Shown here piece by piece: positions 15,112 through 24,900 of a DNA stretch of 64,000 nt. Source of the stretch: Clostridiales bacterium (lineage in GTDB: Bacteria > Bacillota > Clostridia > Oscillospirales > Oscillospiraceae). The number at the start of each line of letters is the position of its first letter. The first letter of the stretch is position 1. The notes beneath the pieces are model-generated. The model was given only the letters and a program-made list of their open reading frames with translations, ran no database searches and was not told the origin of the DNA. The translations under genes and the position numbers were made by a program. The stretch lies in contig SFLE01000010.1 in assembly GCA_004553495.1 (NCBI GenBank), positions 1-64,000 of the forward strand, read 5' to 3'.

Positions 15112-15940
15112 GAAAATGACGATAGGTCTGCGCTGCTGCTATTTCAAGCACCTCGGCTGGCCCGCTCGCTGCGTAATGACAAACCCGATACTCACGGCGG
15201 TGATAGGCGAATATATGGACACGCGCCTTTCCGTAAGGCGCATAGACCACTTTGTGCGCGCAAACGGCATAGACCTCAGCGATTATGAAAAGACCGATTA
15301 CCGCTGCTTCAATGATTTCTTCACCCGCAGGATAAAGCCCGAGGCGCGGCCCGTGAACATGGATCCCGATGTGCTCATCTCACCGTGCGACGGCAGCCTT
15401 TCGGCTTACCGCATAAGCGGCGATTCGGTGTTCTCGATAAAAAACAGCTATTACAATGTCGATGACCTTGTAGGAGGAGCATCCATTGCCGAGGAGTATA
15501 TGAACGGCGTGTGCCTCGTGCTCAGGCTCGGCGTTGAGAATTACCATCGCTATTGCTACATAGATAACGGCTTCAAGAGCCGCAACTGGCACATTCAGGG
15601 CAAATACCATCCGGTGCAGCCGATCGCCGTGCGCAAGCATCCGGTGTTCAAGCAGAACACGCGCGAGTACTGTATGCTGTATACAGAAAATTTCGGCACG
15701 GTCGTGCAGATAGAGGTCGGCGCGTGTCTCGTCGGCAAGATAGATAACTACCACGAGGCGGCGGTAATAAGCCGCGGCGAGGAAAAGGGAATGTTCCGCT
15801 TCGGCGGCTCGACCATCGTTCTGCTGTTTAAAAACGGCGTGCTCGACCTGCCGCAGCAGCTCTTTGACGACACCCTAAAGGGCAGGGAACACCCCGTCCT
15901 CTACGGAAAAGAAATATGCAGAAAGCTCTCGGATCATTGA
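15101..15940 (+). CDS. psd: Phosphatidylserine decarboxylase
   Basis: Converts phosphatidylserine to phosphatidylethanolamine with a pyruvoyl cofactor. I chose the ATG at 15101 (279 residues) because GGTGGG lies just upstream inside the preceding gene. Family marks: YRCFNDFFTRRIKPEARP near residue 65, VLISPCDG, NYHRYCYI, and near the C-terminus MFRFGGSTIVLLF, in which the GST triplet is the self-cleavage site that generates the pyruvoyl group. The matching phosphatidylserine synthase is encoded at 43551 in this window, so the cell has both steps to phosphatidylethanolamine. Confidence 0.95.
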   Translation: MTSKKMTIGLRCCYFKHLGWPARCVMTNPILTAVIGEYMDTRLSVRRIDHFVRANGIDLSDYEKTDYRCFNDFFTRRIKPEARPVNMDPDVLISPCDGSLSAYRISGDSVFSIKNSYYNVDDLVGGASIAEEYMNGVCLVLRLGVENYHRYCYIDNGFKSRNWHIQGKYHPVQPIAVRKHPVFKQNTREYCMLYTENFGTVVQIEVGACLVGKIDNYHEAAVISRGEEKGMFRFGGSTIVLLFKNGVLDLPQQLFDDTLKGREHPVLYGKEICRKLSDH

Positions 15941-15955
15941 TCCGAGAGCTTTAGG
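15922..15955 (+). terminator. Terminator overlapping the psd stop codon
   Basis: AAAGCTCTCGGATCA and TGATCCGAGAGCTTT form a long stem; the TGA stop of psd is inside the hairpin. The T tract is short, so efficiency is uncertain. Confidence 0.65.
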
Positions 15956-15966
15956 TTTATTTGTTG

Positions 15967-16356
15967 CTATTTCTTGCTTACGGCATAGGCTATGCCGCTG
16001 AGGACGAGTGCTCCGACTGCCGGCAGAGAGATCACAAGGATCCCGAGTCCGAGCGGCATTTCCGCCGGAGCGTAAAATCCGCCGAGTCGGATCGCGTCCG
16101 GAATAAAGAACCAGAGAACGAGCAGAACTTCAAAAACAAGCAGTGATACGATGTCGAATTTCCCGCATCTGCGGCTCGCGGCGAACACAACCGCCGCGGC
16201 AAGGATCGGCAAGACGATAAGATACCACCCTCCGTAAAGCGAGTTCACCGGAAGGAGAGTCCCTCCTTCGTCGATGGCTCTTGCGGCTATGCTGAGACCG
16301 CACAGGCAAAACAGGATAGCGTACGCCCACCATGGGCGCTTGAGACTTTTACTCAT
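15967..16356 (-). CDS. Small four-helix membrane protein, unknown function
   Basis: 129 residues with four hydrophobic segments (WAYAILFCLCGLSIAARA, WYLIVLPILAAAVVFAA, IVSLLVFEVLLVLWFFI, LGILVISLPAVGALVLSGIA). It has an AGGAG-like RBS (AAAGGAGCTGATAT) before the ATG. It converges on psd and stands alone. No family recognised. Confidence 0.7.
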   Translation of the reverse strand: MSKSLKRPWWAYAILFCLCGLSIAARAIDEGGTLLPVNSLYGGWYLIVLPILAAAVVFAASRRCGKFDIVSLLVFEVLLVLWFFIPDAIRLGGFYAPAEMPLGLGILVISLPAVGALVLSGIAYAVSKK

Positions 16357-16450
16357 AATATCAGCTCCTTTACATGATCGGATCCGGTACTTTCAAGCTC
16401 ACAGCCTTGTTATACTCACATCATACCATATGTGGAGGTAATTTCAAGCA

Positions 16451-16718
16451 TTATTTGCCTATTTTCTTTAAAAACCTCTTTAATTTGCCAAGCTCGAGCT
16501 TCCAGTATATCGTCCTAACAAAGGGGAATACGGTCATGAGCGCCTTGCCGACGGCAAAAAGCGGGCAGGGGGATACGCTCTTCGTAGTAGTCCATCAGTT
16601 TCTCCGTGGGCGTTCCGTCTGTCTGACCGAGGCTGAACTCGGCAGCGGTCATTACGGTGCGGTTTTTGACTGTCATTGTGCCGATCTTCATCGGCGAGAG
16701 CAGCATTTCATAGCTCAT
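16451..16718 (-). pseudogene. Old-yellow-enzyme-like flavin oxidoreductase remnant with internal deletion
   Basis: Starting at 16718 with CAGGGAGG upstream, the first 50 codons read as the N-terminus of an FMN-dependent NADH:flavin oxidoreductase (LLSPMKIGTMTVKNRTVMTA, then TDGTPTEKLMDYYEER). Homology ends there. One frame over, the sequence continues as a plausible C-terminal tail (LFAVGKALMTVFPFVRTIYW to RFLKKIGK, stop at 16451). These enzymes are normally 350-650 residues, so the middle is missing. The tail may belong to the same gene or to the next gene of the lost operon. Broken, non-functional. Confidence 0.75.
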
Positions 16719-16768
16719 GGCGTGTATCCTCCCTGAAATGTATCTGAAACGATAATAAATTAACACAC

Positions 16769-17270
16769 ATGTCCGAGTCAAGAAGCCGTTGAAATATCAG
16801 CGTTTTACAGCCTCTTTGCCGGCAAAGAGAAGATAATAACGCATCTCATACGCAATCTCAAGGACGATCAGCAGGCGGTGTTCGCGGAGTTTATAAATGC
16901 GAAAAATGATCTCGAGCGCATCTGGGCGCTGTATGACAGGTACCTGTCGCTTGCCATGGAGTTCGGTCCCGAGCTCACCGGAACGCTTTTATCGCTTGAG
17001 CTGCAAAAGCCCGTGGGACTTTTTAAGCTTTTTAACTCTTTTAACGAGTGGTTTGCAAAGCTCATCACGAACTGCCAGCGCCAGGGGCTTATCCGCAACA
17101 AAAACCGCGCCGAGGATATTGTCACGCTCGGCATCCGCATAGCGGTCGGAGCAACATATGAGTGGTGTCTCACCGGCGGCAGCTTTGACCTGCGCGCGGT
17201 TGCCATAAGCGAGCACGAGTCGCTTTACGATGTGCCGCAGGAGTTTCGACAAAGTGCGGCACGGCAGTGA
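16769..17270 (+). pseudogene. TetR-family regulator remnant with deleted HTH
   Basis: The ATG at 16769 gives MSESRSR and a stop, a start typical of TetR proteins. From about 16788 another frame continues as EISAFYSLFAGKEKIITHLI, which is the end of a TetR DNA-binding domain (the FYSLFAGKE motif), and runs through a full ligand-binding part to 17270. Roughly 30-35 residues holding most of the HTH have been deleted along with the frame. It is divergent from the oxidoreductase remnant with a 50-bp shared promoter region, the classic TetR-target layout, and both genes are broken. Confidence 0.75.
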
Positions 17271-17352
17271 GTCAGCTATTCCAAATACTGCACAAAAGTT
17301 TTACTCTGCAACTGGTCAATTTGCCGTTTTTAAGCTTTTTGTATAAATATTG

Positions 17353-17381
17353 TTGCACTGATTGTAATATTTCTGTATAAT
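17353..17381 (+). promoter_or_regulatory. Promoter of the SLH repeat protein gene
   Basis: TTGCAC (17353-17358), 17-bp spacer, TATAAT (17376-17381), in an AT-rich stretch, about 58 nt before the start codon. Confidence 0.75.
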
Positions 17382-17438
17382 CACTGTTGATGTATTGTCA
17401 CTTTTGGGCGACGCCTGAGTGGATTAAGGAGGAACTAT

Positions 17439-19943
17439 ATGAAAAGACGCATCATCAGTATGGTAATGGTGCTGGTGCTCGTGTTTACGATGCTGCCGGT
17501 CTATGCCATTGCCGACGGCGACGGCACGGGGGATGCCGGCACCGACCTTCAGGGTGTTATCGACACCGTGAAGGACCTTATAAACGGGGGAGACACCTCT
17601 GGCAAGCTCGGCGAGATAATCAAAAATCTCGATTATGAGCAGCTTGCAAAGCTCTTCGGAGAGCTCATAAAGGATAAGATAGATATAGCTCCCGTCCTCG
17701 ACAAGATCGATGTCACCGCGATAGCGGCGGTGATCAAGGACCTCGTTGCGGGAAACATAGACATCGGCCAGATCGTTGACGGCATGGATGCCGAGCAGAT
17801 AGCCGAGCTCATAAAGAACCTCGCGGGAGATAACGACGCGATAAATGCAGTGCTCGATAAGCTCGATGCCGAGAAGCTCGCGGCGGTCATAAAGGCTCTC
17901 GTTTCCGGCGATGCGGATATAAGCGATGTCATCGCGGGTCTCGATACCGATAAGATAGTCGAGGTCATCAAGGGTCTCGTCGGAGATAACAAGGCCATAG
18001 CCGAGATACTCGGAAAGCTCGACACCGACCGGCTCGTAGCCGTTATAAAGGGACTCATTGCCGGTGATGTGGACATAAGCGACATAGTCGCGGGTCTCGA
18101 TACCGATAAGATAGTCGAGGTCATCAAGGGTCTCGTCGGCGATAACGAGGCTATAGCCGAAATACTCGGAAAGCTCGACACCGATCAACTCATCGCGGTT
18201 ATAAAGGCGCTCGTAGCGGGCGACATTGACATAAGCGATGTCGTTGCCGGACTTGATGTCGATAAGATAATCGAGATAATAAAGGGCCTCGGCGACGATA
18301 ACGAGACCATAAGCGCCATCCTTGACAAGGTCGATGTTGACAAGCTTGTTGAGATCATAAAGGGTCTCATCGACGGCGGCGTAGATGTCGGCGATATACT
18401 CAAAAACATCGATCCGTACACTCTGCTCAAGGTCATTTCCGGCCTGTTCGGCAATGATCTCGATGTAACGGGACCGAATAATGTCACCGTGACCGAGACC
18501 GAAACGGCTACCTTCAGCGTCAAGGTAAAGCTCAGCCTTCTCGAGCAGCTCCAGGGCGTTTCGTATAAGTATATGTGGCTCGAGCCGGATACGCTCAAGG
18601 ATCTCAACAGCGATAACTTTGAAAAGCTTGATGTTCTCACCCTCATAACCCGTCTGCTCGGCAGCTCGCTCGGCAACGGCGAGACCCTGAACATCGCAAA
18701 CACCACCATGCGCGATGACGGCAGAAGCTTTGTCTGCGTTATCTACAGCATAAGCGACAAGGTGTTCTATGTCACCGATAAGGCCACCCTTACGGTAACT
18801 CCGTTCAGCGATTGCACCCACAACAGCCTCAAGTTCGTGCGCGGCATAGACGCCACCTGCACCGAGGCGGGCAATGTCGCTTACTACGAGTGCCCCACCT
18901 GCGGAAAGCTCTTCCTCGATAAGGACTGCAATACCCAGACCAACGCAAACGATGTAGTTATCCCCGCAAAGGGTCACACTCCCGTTGAGACCAAGGCTGC
19001 TGTCGAGGCAACCTGCACCGCCACCGGTCTGACTGCCGAGCTCACCTGCTCCGTGTGCAGGGAAGTTGTCGAGCACCAGAAGGTAGTGCCCATGAAGGCG
19101 CACACCCCCGTTGAGGGTACGCCCGCCGTCGCACCTACCTGCACGACCGACGGCAGCACCGCACAGACGATATGCAGCGTATGCAAGACCGAGCTCGTCG
19201 CGGCAGAGGTCATCCCCGCAAGCGGCCACACCAAGGTCGTTGACATCGAAGCCGTTGAGCCCACCTGCACCAAGGACGGACGCACCGAGGGCAGCCATTG
19301 CAGCACCTGCAATGAAGTGCTCAGCAAGTCCGAGCCCGTAAAGGCAAAGGGACATAATTTCGTCGGCATCAAGTGCAGCGAGTGCGGCGAGTTCGTGCCG
19401 TTCCCGTTTGTGGATGTTCCTGAAACGGCATGGTACCGCGGCAATGTAGAGTATGTCTGGCAGCATGAGCTCATGGTCGGAGTTTCCGCAGACAAGTTTG
19501 CGCCCGATGCGACCATGACCCGCGCAATGTTCGCGCTCGTGCTCTACCGCATAGCCGGTGAACCGTCGGTCGAGGGTATGCGTGTACCGTTTACGGATAT
19601 AAGCAGCCGCCATTGGGCGTATGACGCGGTCGTTTGGGCGTACAATAAGGGCGTCACGGACGGCGTGAGCACAACGGAGTTTGCGCCCGATGCGAATATA
19701 ACCCGTGCGCAGCTGGTAACTATGCTCTTCCGCTATGAGAAGGCAAGCCCCGCGGCAAGCGGTGCGCTCAACTTCACCGACGCCTCCTCGATAGCATCGT
19801 GGGCACGCGACGCCGTCCTTTGGGCATACCTCAGCGGAATAGTCTCCGGCTATCCCGACGGCAGCTTCGGTCCCGATAGGACCGCGACCCGCGCCGAGAT
19901 GGCAGCCATCCTCCAGAGATACTGCCAGCTCAAGCAGATATAA
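17439..19943 (+). CDS. Secreted S-layer-homology protein with 52-residue helical repeats and Cys-pair repeats
   Basis: 834 residues. A signal peptide (RRIISMVMVLVLVFTMLPVYA) is followed by about 300 residues of amphipathic repeats of the type LDTDKIVEVIKGLVGDN / LDTDRLVAVIKGLIAG with a 52-residue (156-bp) period made of two half-repeats. An Ig-like region (about 340-455) follows, then four modules around HTPVE-x-AV-x-TCT-x-G-x-CSVC that each carry Cys pairs. Three C-terminal SLH domains (about 650-834; FVDVPETAWYRGNVEYV, FTDISSRHWAYDAVVWA, FTDASSIASWARDAVLW) bind secondary cell-wall polymer. It is therefore a surface protein. AAGGAGG is 8 nt before the ATG. Role unknown; the helical repeat tract could be a stalk or protein-binding surface. 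Confidence 0.88.
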   Translation: MKRRIISMVMVLVLVFTMLPVYAIADGDGTGDAGTDLQGVIDTVKDLINGGDTSGKLGEIIKNLDYEQLAKLFGELIKDKIDIAPVLDKIDVTAIAAVIKDLVAGNIDIGQIVDGMDAEQIAELIKNLAGDNDAINAVLDKLDAEKLAAVIKALVSGDADISDVIAGLDTDKIVEVIKGLVGDNKAIAEILGKLDTDRLVAVIKGLIAGDVDISDIVAGLDTDKIVEVIKGLVGDNEAIAEILGKLDTDQLIAVIKALVAGDIDISDVVAGLDVDKIIEIIKGLGDDNETISAILDKVDVDKLVEIIKGLIDGGVDVGDILKNIDPYTLLKVISGLFGNDLDVTGPNNVTVTETETATFSVKVKLSLLEQLQGVSYKYMWLEPDTLKDLNSDNFEKLDVLTLITRLLGSSLGNGETLNIANTTMRDDGRSFVCVIYSISDKVFYVTDKATLTVTPFSDCTHNSLKFVRGIDATCTEAGNVAYYECPTCGKLFLDKDCNTQTNANDVVIPAKGHTPVETKAAVEATCTATGLTAELTCSVCREVVEHQKVVPMKAHTPVEGTPAVAPTCTTDGSTAQTICSVCKTELVAAEVIPASGHTKVVDIEAVEPTCTKDGRTEGSHCSTCNEVLSKSEPVKAKGHNFVGIKCSECGEFVPFPFVDVPETAWYRGNVEYVWQHELMVGVSADKFAPDATMTRAMFALVLYRIAGEPSVEGMRVPFTDISSRHWAYDAVVWAYNKGVTDGVSTTEFAPDANITRAQLVTMLFRYEKASPAASGALNFTDASSIASWARDAVLWAYLSGIVSGYPDGSFGPDRTATRAEMAAILQRYCQLKQI

Positions 19944-19958
19944 GCTCATATAAAAATC

Positions 19959-19992
19959 ACTCCCTCCATCACCTGATGGAGGGATTTTTTCG
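19959..19992 (+). terminator. Terminator after the SLH protein gene
   Basis: TCCCTCCATCA (19961-19971) pairs with TGATGGAGGGA (19974-19984), followed by a run of six T. It isolates the CRISPR array from read-through. Confidence 0.92.
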
Positions 19993-20016
19993 GTACTTTT
20001 TTATTCGTTTTAGAAT

Positions 20017-20646
20017 GTTATAGTTCCCTGATAGTTCTTGGTATGGTATAATAATCTGCTTACCGATCTGGTTGACGCCGGTGTTATAGTTCCCTGATAG
20101 TTCTTGGTATGGTATAATCGCGACGATTTACCTGATGGAAAACTCCCGGTTATAGTTCCCTGATAGTTCTTGGTATGGTATAATGCGAAGAGCAGCATCA
20201 TTATTAGGCTGCGCGTTATAGTTCCCTGATAGTTCTTGGTATGGTATAATCTGCTATTGACCTGAAGAACACGATCAACAGTTATAGTTCCCTGATAGTT
20301 CTTGGTATGGTATAATAAACGAACGCGCAGGCATAACTTTTTTAGAGTTATAGTTCCCTGATAGTTCTTGGTATGGTATAATAATGAGGTCTAAAAGTAT
20401 GATCGCCGTACTGTTATAGTTCCCTGATAGTTCTTGGTATGGTATAATCATATACCACTAAGTAATCATCGCCCAGAGGTTATAGTTCCCTGATAGTTCT
20501 TGGTATGGTATAATTGCTCCCAAAGGTTGCACCCTCGCTTGTTAGTTATAGTTCCCTGATAGTTCTTGGTATGGTATAATAAGCACATCCGCAAAGTGCG
20601 TACTGTTTTCGTTATAGTTCCCTGATAGTTCTTGGTATGGTATAAT
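20017..20646 (+). CRISPR. Type II CRISPR array: 10 repeats of 36 bp, 9 spacers of 30 bp
   Basis: Identical 36-bp repeats start at 20017, 20083, 20149, 20215, 20281, 20347, 20413, 20479, 20545 and 20611, an exact 66-bp period. The repeat begins GTTATAGTTCCC and ends TATGGTATAAT. The GTT start and 36-nt length with 30-nt spacers are the type II pattern. The end of every repeat contains TGGTATAAT, an extended -10 element (TGnTATAAT) reading into the spacer, as in the type II-C arrays where each repeat drives its own crRNA. The + orientation agrees with the tracrRNA anti-repeat found at 25236-25334. The nine spacers are all distinct and I saw none repeated in this window. Because all repeats are identical, the leader end cannot be told from degeneracy. 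Confidence 0.99.
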
Positions 20647-20659
20647 AGGCTATCAAAGA

Positions 20660-20695
20660 AACACCGCTTTATCAATGGATAAGGCGGTGTTTTTT
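20660..20695 (+). terminator. Terminator of the CRISPR array
   Basis: AACACCGC-TTTATC and GATAAG-GCGGTGTT pair around a 4-nt loop (20660-20691), followed by T residues. It lies 13 nt past the last repeat and stops array transcripts before cas2, which is convergent. Confidence 0.85.
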
Positions 20696-20696
20696 A

Positions 20697-21017
20697 CTAA
20701 AAAATCGATAATTGTTCGCACTGAAAACTGTCGTCCGCTTCGGTTAATTTTCCGAGCAGAATATCTATGGCTTCAAACTGCTTTTCTGTTATTACAAGCA
20801 TTCTGATAGAGCCGTTGCACGGCAGATTTCGCTTTATCCTCGCTCTGTGCTTTGCCACGGCGTCCAAGCCGTTGCAAACGCGGGCATAGACAGAGTACTG
20901 GATCATATGATACCCGTCATTGAGAAGAAAATTTCTGAATTGAGTGGCTTCGCGCCGCTCTTTTTTCGTCTTGACGGGGAGATCGAAAAATACCATGATC
21001 CTCATAAACTTATTCAT
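20697..21017 (-). CDS. cas2: CRISPR-associated endonuclease Cas2
   Basis: A 106-residue ferredoxin-fold protein. Family marks are the first strand RIMVFFDLP with the catalytic Asp, FRNFLLNDGYHMIQYSVYAR and RMLVITEKQFE. With Cas1 it forms the spacer-integration complex. The gene overlaps the 3' end of cas1 by 8 nt. There is no csn2 or cas4 gene after it, which fits subtype II-C. Confidence 0.96.
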   Translation of the reverse strand: MNKFMRIMVFFDLPVKTKKERREATQFRNFLLNDGYHMIQYSVYARVCNGLDAVAKHRARIKRNLPCNGSIRMLVITEKQFEAIDILLGKLTEADDSFQCEQLSIF

Positions 21018-21912
21018 ACTTGTGCTGCTTCAGCGCTGTCAGCTCGGGCAGGCAAAGTGCAGCCTTGCCGTCAGCCATGGAGCGGGACAGACTATGGACG
21101 AGCCGCTCAATTGCGTAAGAAACGCTGTGATGACTTGCTCCGGAGACTATATCGAGGTTCAGTGCGTTGAAGAGCGAACGCTTTAGCTTCGGTGTGAGTT
21201 CGGTATCGTCGGGAGCTATCAGTGAGCAGACCAGCAGGTCAACAGCGGGGCGAAACGGTTCCATAATGTCGTCGGCGAGGTTAAAGCTGTTGAGTGCGCT
21301 TTTGTGGTGCAGACCGAGCGCGGGAACAAAACCATATACTGCGAGGTGCCGTGCAACGCTGCCGCGGATGATCGCGTAGCCGTAATTCAAAGCCGCATTG
21401 GTGACGCATTCGCTGCCTCTCGAAAACTCCGGAGAAAACAGCGCGGGGAAGTAGCGCTGAGCCGCCGAAGCCTCGACATTATCCGGATCGCCAGACTTTA
21501 CATTCTCTGCCATGCGGCGCAGACATTCGGCATCGCCGCTGTTCCCGCACAGCTCCAGACAAATCGCCTGATTGACTATTTTTGCGACAACGATGCTTTG
21601 CCAAAGACGCTTCTTCAGGGGCTCACTCGCATCGAGCTGCGCTTTCAAAACCGAAAGGGCTCTGCTGTGCTGTGAAAACGGCTCGAGCACGGCGCAGGGC
21701 ATATGCTTCTCGTCGCACATAAAAACGGCACAGCCGCTCTGCCCAAGATAGGACAAAGCGGCTGTGGTTATCGTTGAAGCTCTGCTTTCAATGAGAAGCG
21801 CAGAAATATCCTCGACAGCCAAGCTGTGCTCGCTGTCGGTTTTTACTATGAGCTGCCTGTTTTTAAGAGATATATGAGCAGTGCTCTCTATGACTATATT
21901 GCGAAAAGGCAT
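21010..21912 (-). CDS. cas1: CRISPR-associated integrase Cas1 (type II)
   Basis: 300 residues, usual for type II Cas1. The predicted metal ligands are E147 (NVEASAAQRYF), H203 (ALGLHHKSALNSFN) and E218 (DDIMEPFRP), all present. The N-terminal beta domain includes SLAVEDISALLIES. The gene starts 3 nt after the end of cas9 on the same strand, so cas9-cas1-cas2 form one operon. Function: integrates new spacers together with Cas2. Confidence 0.97.
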   Translation of the reverse strand: MPFRNIVIESTAHISLKNRQLIVKTDSEHSLAVEDISALLIESRASTITTAALSYLGQSGCAVFMCDEKHMPCAVLEPFSQHSRALSVLKAQLDASEPLKKRLWQSIVVAKIVNQAICLELCGNSGDAECLRRMAENVKSGDPDNVEASAAQRYFPALFSPEFSRGSECVTNAALNYGYAIIRGSVARHLAVYGFVPALGLHHKSALNSFNLADDIMEPFRPAVDLLVCSLIAPDDTELTPKLKRSLFNALNLDIVSGASHHSVSYAIERLVHSLSRSMADGKAALCLPELTALKQHKYE

Positions 21913-21914
21913 GA

Positions 21915-24900
21915 TTACCCCCTTTTTATGTTGAACGGCTGTCTTACTTCCTTTCCAACTTTGTGATATTCCCCGAGCACATCTACCGTGTACTTTTCAA
22001 GCTTTTCAAGTGTTTTGATGCCGAGGCCTCCGATCTCATACGAATTATCGTGGGTTATTGCCTTAATTCCACCATTAGAGATGTTAGTTCTTATGTAGTA
22101 CAGCATGAACGACTTTCCCTCGACAGACGGCGGAAGAGTGCTGTCTTTGTTAACAAGGCTCAGCTTGAGACCCTTTTTGCTGGTCGCGCAAATAAGGTCG
22201 TTAGGGTACAAGGAGAAAATGAAGTCTTCGTCGGACATTTCGTGCCATTCGGAATATGGTTTCGAAGCGGTAATAGCTTTGCTCGGCAGCGTGGGCTTGA
22301 GCGTATCGGCGACATATATCGGAACGAGATAGTATTTTCCGCCGGAGAGGAAAACATCGACTCTCACCATGGAATCGTTATCCGCCGCGCCTTTGCCGCC
22401 GTGTACGGAAACATTCAGGGTGGTCGGCTCATATAGCTTGACCTTTTTTACTATCGGACCGGCTGTACCGTCGCTCTTAGGCTTGCGGAAGCCATTGGCA
22501 AATGCCTTTTTCGCGTCTCCGTCATGCTCGATAAGCGCGGTTTTCAACGCCTCGTACAGCAGCCTGTCGCTCTGCGGTTCATAGTAATTCTCGATCTCGC
22601 CGTTTTTGAGCTTTAGATCGGTGATAGGTCGTTTTACCACCAAATACCCGTTGTCGAGAAGCTTTGCGCTTTTCACGGTGTCCTTATGCGCTGCTCCGGT
22701 CACCTTGCGCTTGGGCATTCTTGAAACAAAAAGCGGTTCGGGCAGGGGCGCCCCGCTTGACATATAAAACGGCAGGCGCAGATCGTTTATTATTCTCGCC
22801 GGATCTCTGCCGAGTCGGGCTTCGAGTTCCTTCCTGAAATCCTGCCAGGGGTACGGGAACTGGTGAAGCACCTCGCCGGTATCGGGATCAACTGCTATGC
22901 TGCACGAATCCGTGTGCATATACCGGCATTCGCGGTATTTCGCGTATCGAGAGACCTGCTGTATCATGCCATCGGTCGTGCAGGCGATAACGACTGCGTC
23001 CACTGCGTGGTGAAGGTCTCCGTTCTCGCGGATTTTCGTTATGCCCCATCTTTTTCTCATATATGAGGTAACGGCTCCGTTTACCGCAGTGACTTTCTTC
23101 TTGCGGCCGCGGACAGATTCGGCAAATTCGAGGTTGTCGGCAATGTAGTTCAGCAGGAACCTCGACATGGTCTTCGTGTCCTGAAGATTTCTTTCTTTAA
23201 ATCCGGCTTCATCTTCCTCGGTGAGCGTTTCCTTCAGCAGGATCCTGCGCTTTTTGTAGTTTTTGACATTGTTGTTTACCCACACGATAAAGTCTTCTCT
23301 GCGCTGACCGGTGAGGTACTGGAGCGGGAGCCGATTGCCCTTGTTTCGGTTTTCCTCCGTGAGTACAAGCACTTTATTCTTAAGGCTGTCGTCAAAGCTG
23401 ATGCTGTAGGGGATGATGTGATCGACCTCGGCATAATTCGGAGAAAACAGCTTCTCGACCGACATTTGCTTGAGGGAATACATACAAACGCCGCTCTGCT
23501 CCTCATACAAACGGAGCTTTACAAGGTCAAGACCGGTGGGATTGTTCTTACCGTATTCGTTTTTTATGCGATCGAGGCGCTTCTCGTTCTGCCTGCGGTT
23601 TTCGTCGTTTTCCTTTTTGAGCTTGTTGCGCTCAGAGAAGTCTTTTGCCATTTCACGCGCAAGCTCGATGTTTATGAATGTGGGGCTGCAGCCCTCTTTG
23701 CGGATAATTGCATTCAGGACCTTTATGGTTTGAGATATTGCTCTGCGTACAACTGGGCTCGTTATGTCCGCATAATCGTCCTCCGTGGGATGGAGGAAGT
23801 GCGACTTTTCGCCGACCCCGTGCGCCTTAAAGTCTATTCCGGCAGCGGCGCAGGCTTCATTGTAGTTCATGCCCTGCTCAAGGAACGGGATGATCATATC
23901 GCAGGCCTTTACGGATATATGACCGAATCCGGAGAAATTGCCAATGGAATCCGCAATAGAAATATCGTCCTTGCGGAGGCCGGCATCTTCAAGATAGGCG
24001 GTTATCTTTTCCGAGGTTTTATAGAGAGACAGCGCAGTGCCGATGGCGTTGAGCTGCTCGCGCGGCAGCATGGAAAAATATCCGTTTGACACTTTGTTGA
24101 AGGCACTGCGCATCTGATGGTAGGCCTTCAGTGAGCCGAGCTTTTCTTTCTTCTCCGTTTCTTCGGGCGAGGCATCGCCTGAATAGCGAATGTTGAAAAG
24201 CTGCCCGTCGGAAAGTTCCAAGGTTTTTCTGATCTTGGCGTAGGAGACATCCTTTGAGCTGTGCGCAAGGTCGATTATCAGATTGCGCTGCTGCGCTGTC
24301 AGCTTTTCGGCTTTGCCGTTTGTGATTATGCGAATGTGGTTGACCTTCTCAAGGAGCGAAAAGCGCTCGAATGAGTATGTCGCTTTTGCGGCGCGGGGCT
24401 CATCGGGGAAGAAAGTGCAGCGTCCGACCATTCGCTCTATCTGGCTGCCGCCATAAGGACTGTTTCCGCCCGGACCTTCGTCGAAAGAGCGCTGACTAAG
24501 CAGAATTCCAAGATAGCTGCTTTCAAGCTTTTCGCCAGCAAATACGGAGCCGAAGCTGCGCTGCGCGGCGAATATAGCCTTGACCTCGTCGGCGACCATA
24601 TCTCGTGTAACTGTCGTTATGTAGTTGCCGCCCTTGTTGCGCTTGTGATCTTTGAACATCTCGTCGCGCAGAAGCATCTCGCCGACCGTGCGGTATCCGT
24701 TAGCTTCCATGCGCTGCTTGTTTTCGCTGACAGCTTTGAGCAGCTCTCCATCTTCCTTCGTCGATGGATTTTTGCGATTTGATTTAAAACCGCGCCGCTG
24801 AGATATGTGCAGTAATATTCTCGCAAACTCAGTGCGGCTGACGGCGCAGTCGAGAGCTTTAACACGCAGAGCATAAATGTCCTCGAGCTGACCGCAAAAC

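Noticed and set aside
16374..16736. A 120-codon + strand frame over the oxidoreductase remnant
   Set aside because: The - strand shows recognisable old-yellow-enzyme sequence with an RBS; the + frame has neither.
17424..19949. An 841-codon open frame antisense to the SLH repeat protein gene
   Set aside because: It mirrors the sense gene almost exactly, which is a result of the GC-biased third positions and repeated sequence. The sense strand has a signal peptide, SLH domains, promoter and RBS; the antisense product has none.
20017..20646. Small - strand open frames with repeated LYHTKNYQGTI across the array
   Set aside because: These are translations of the CRISPR repeats, not genes.
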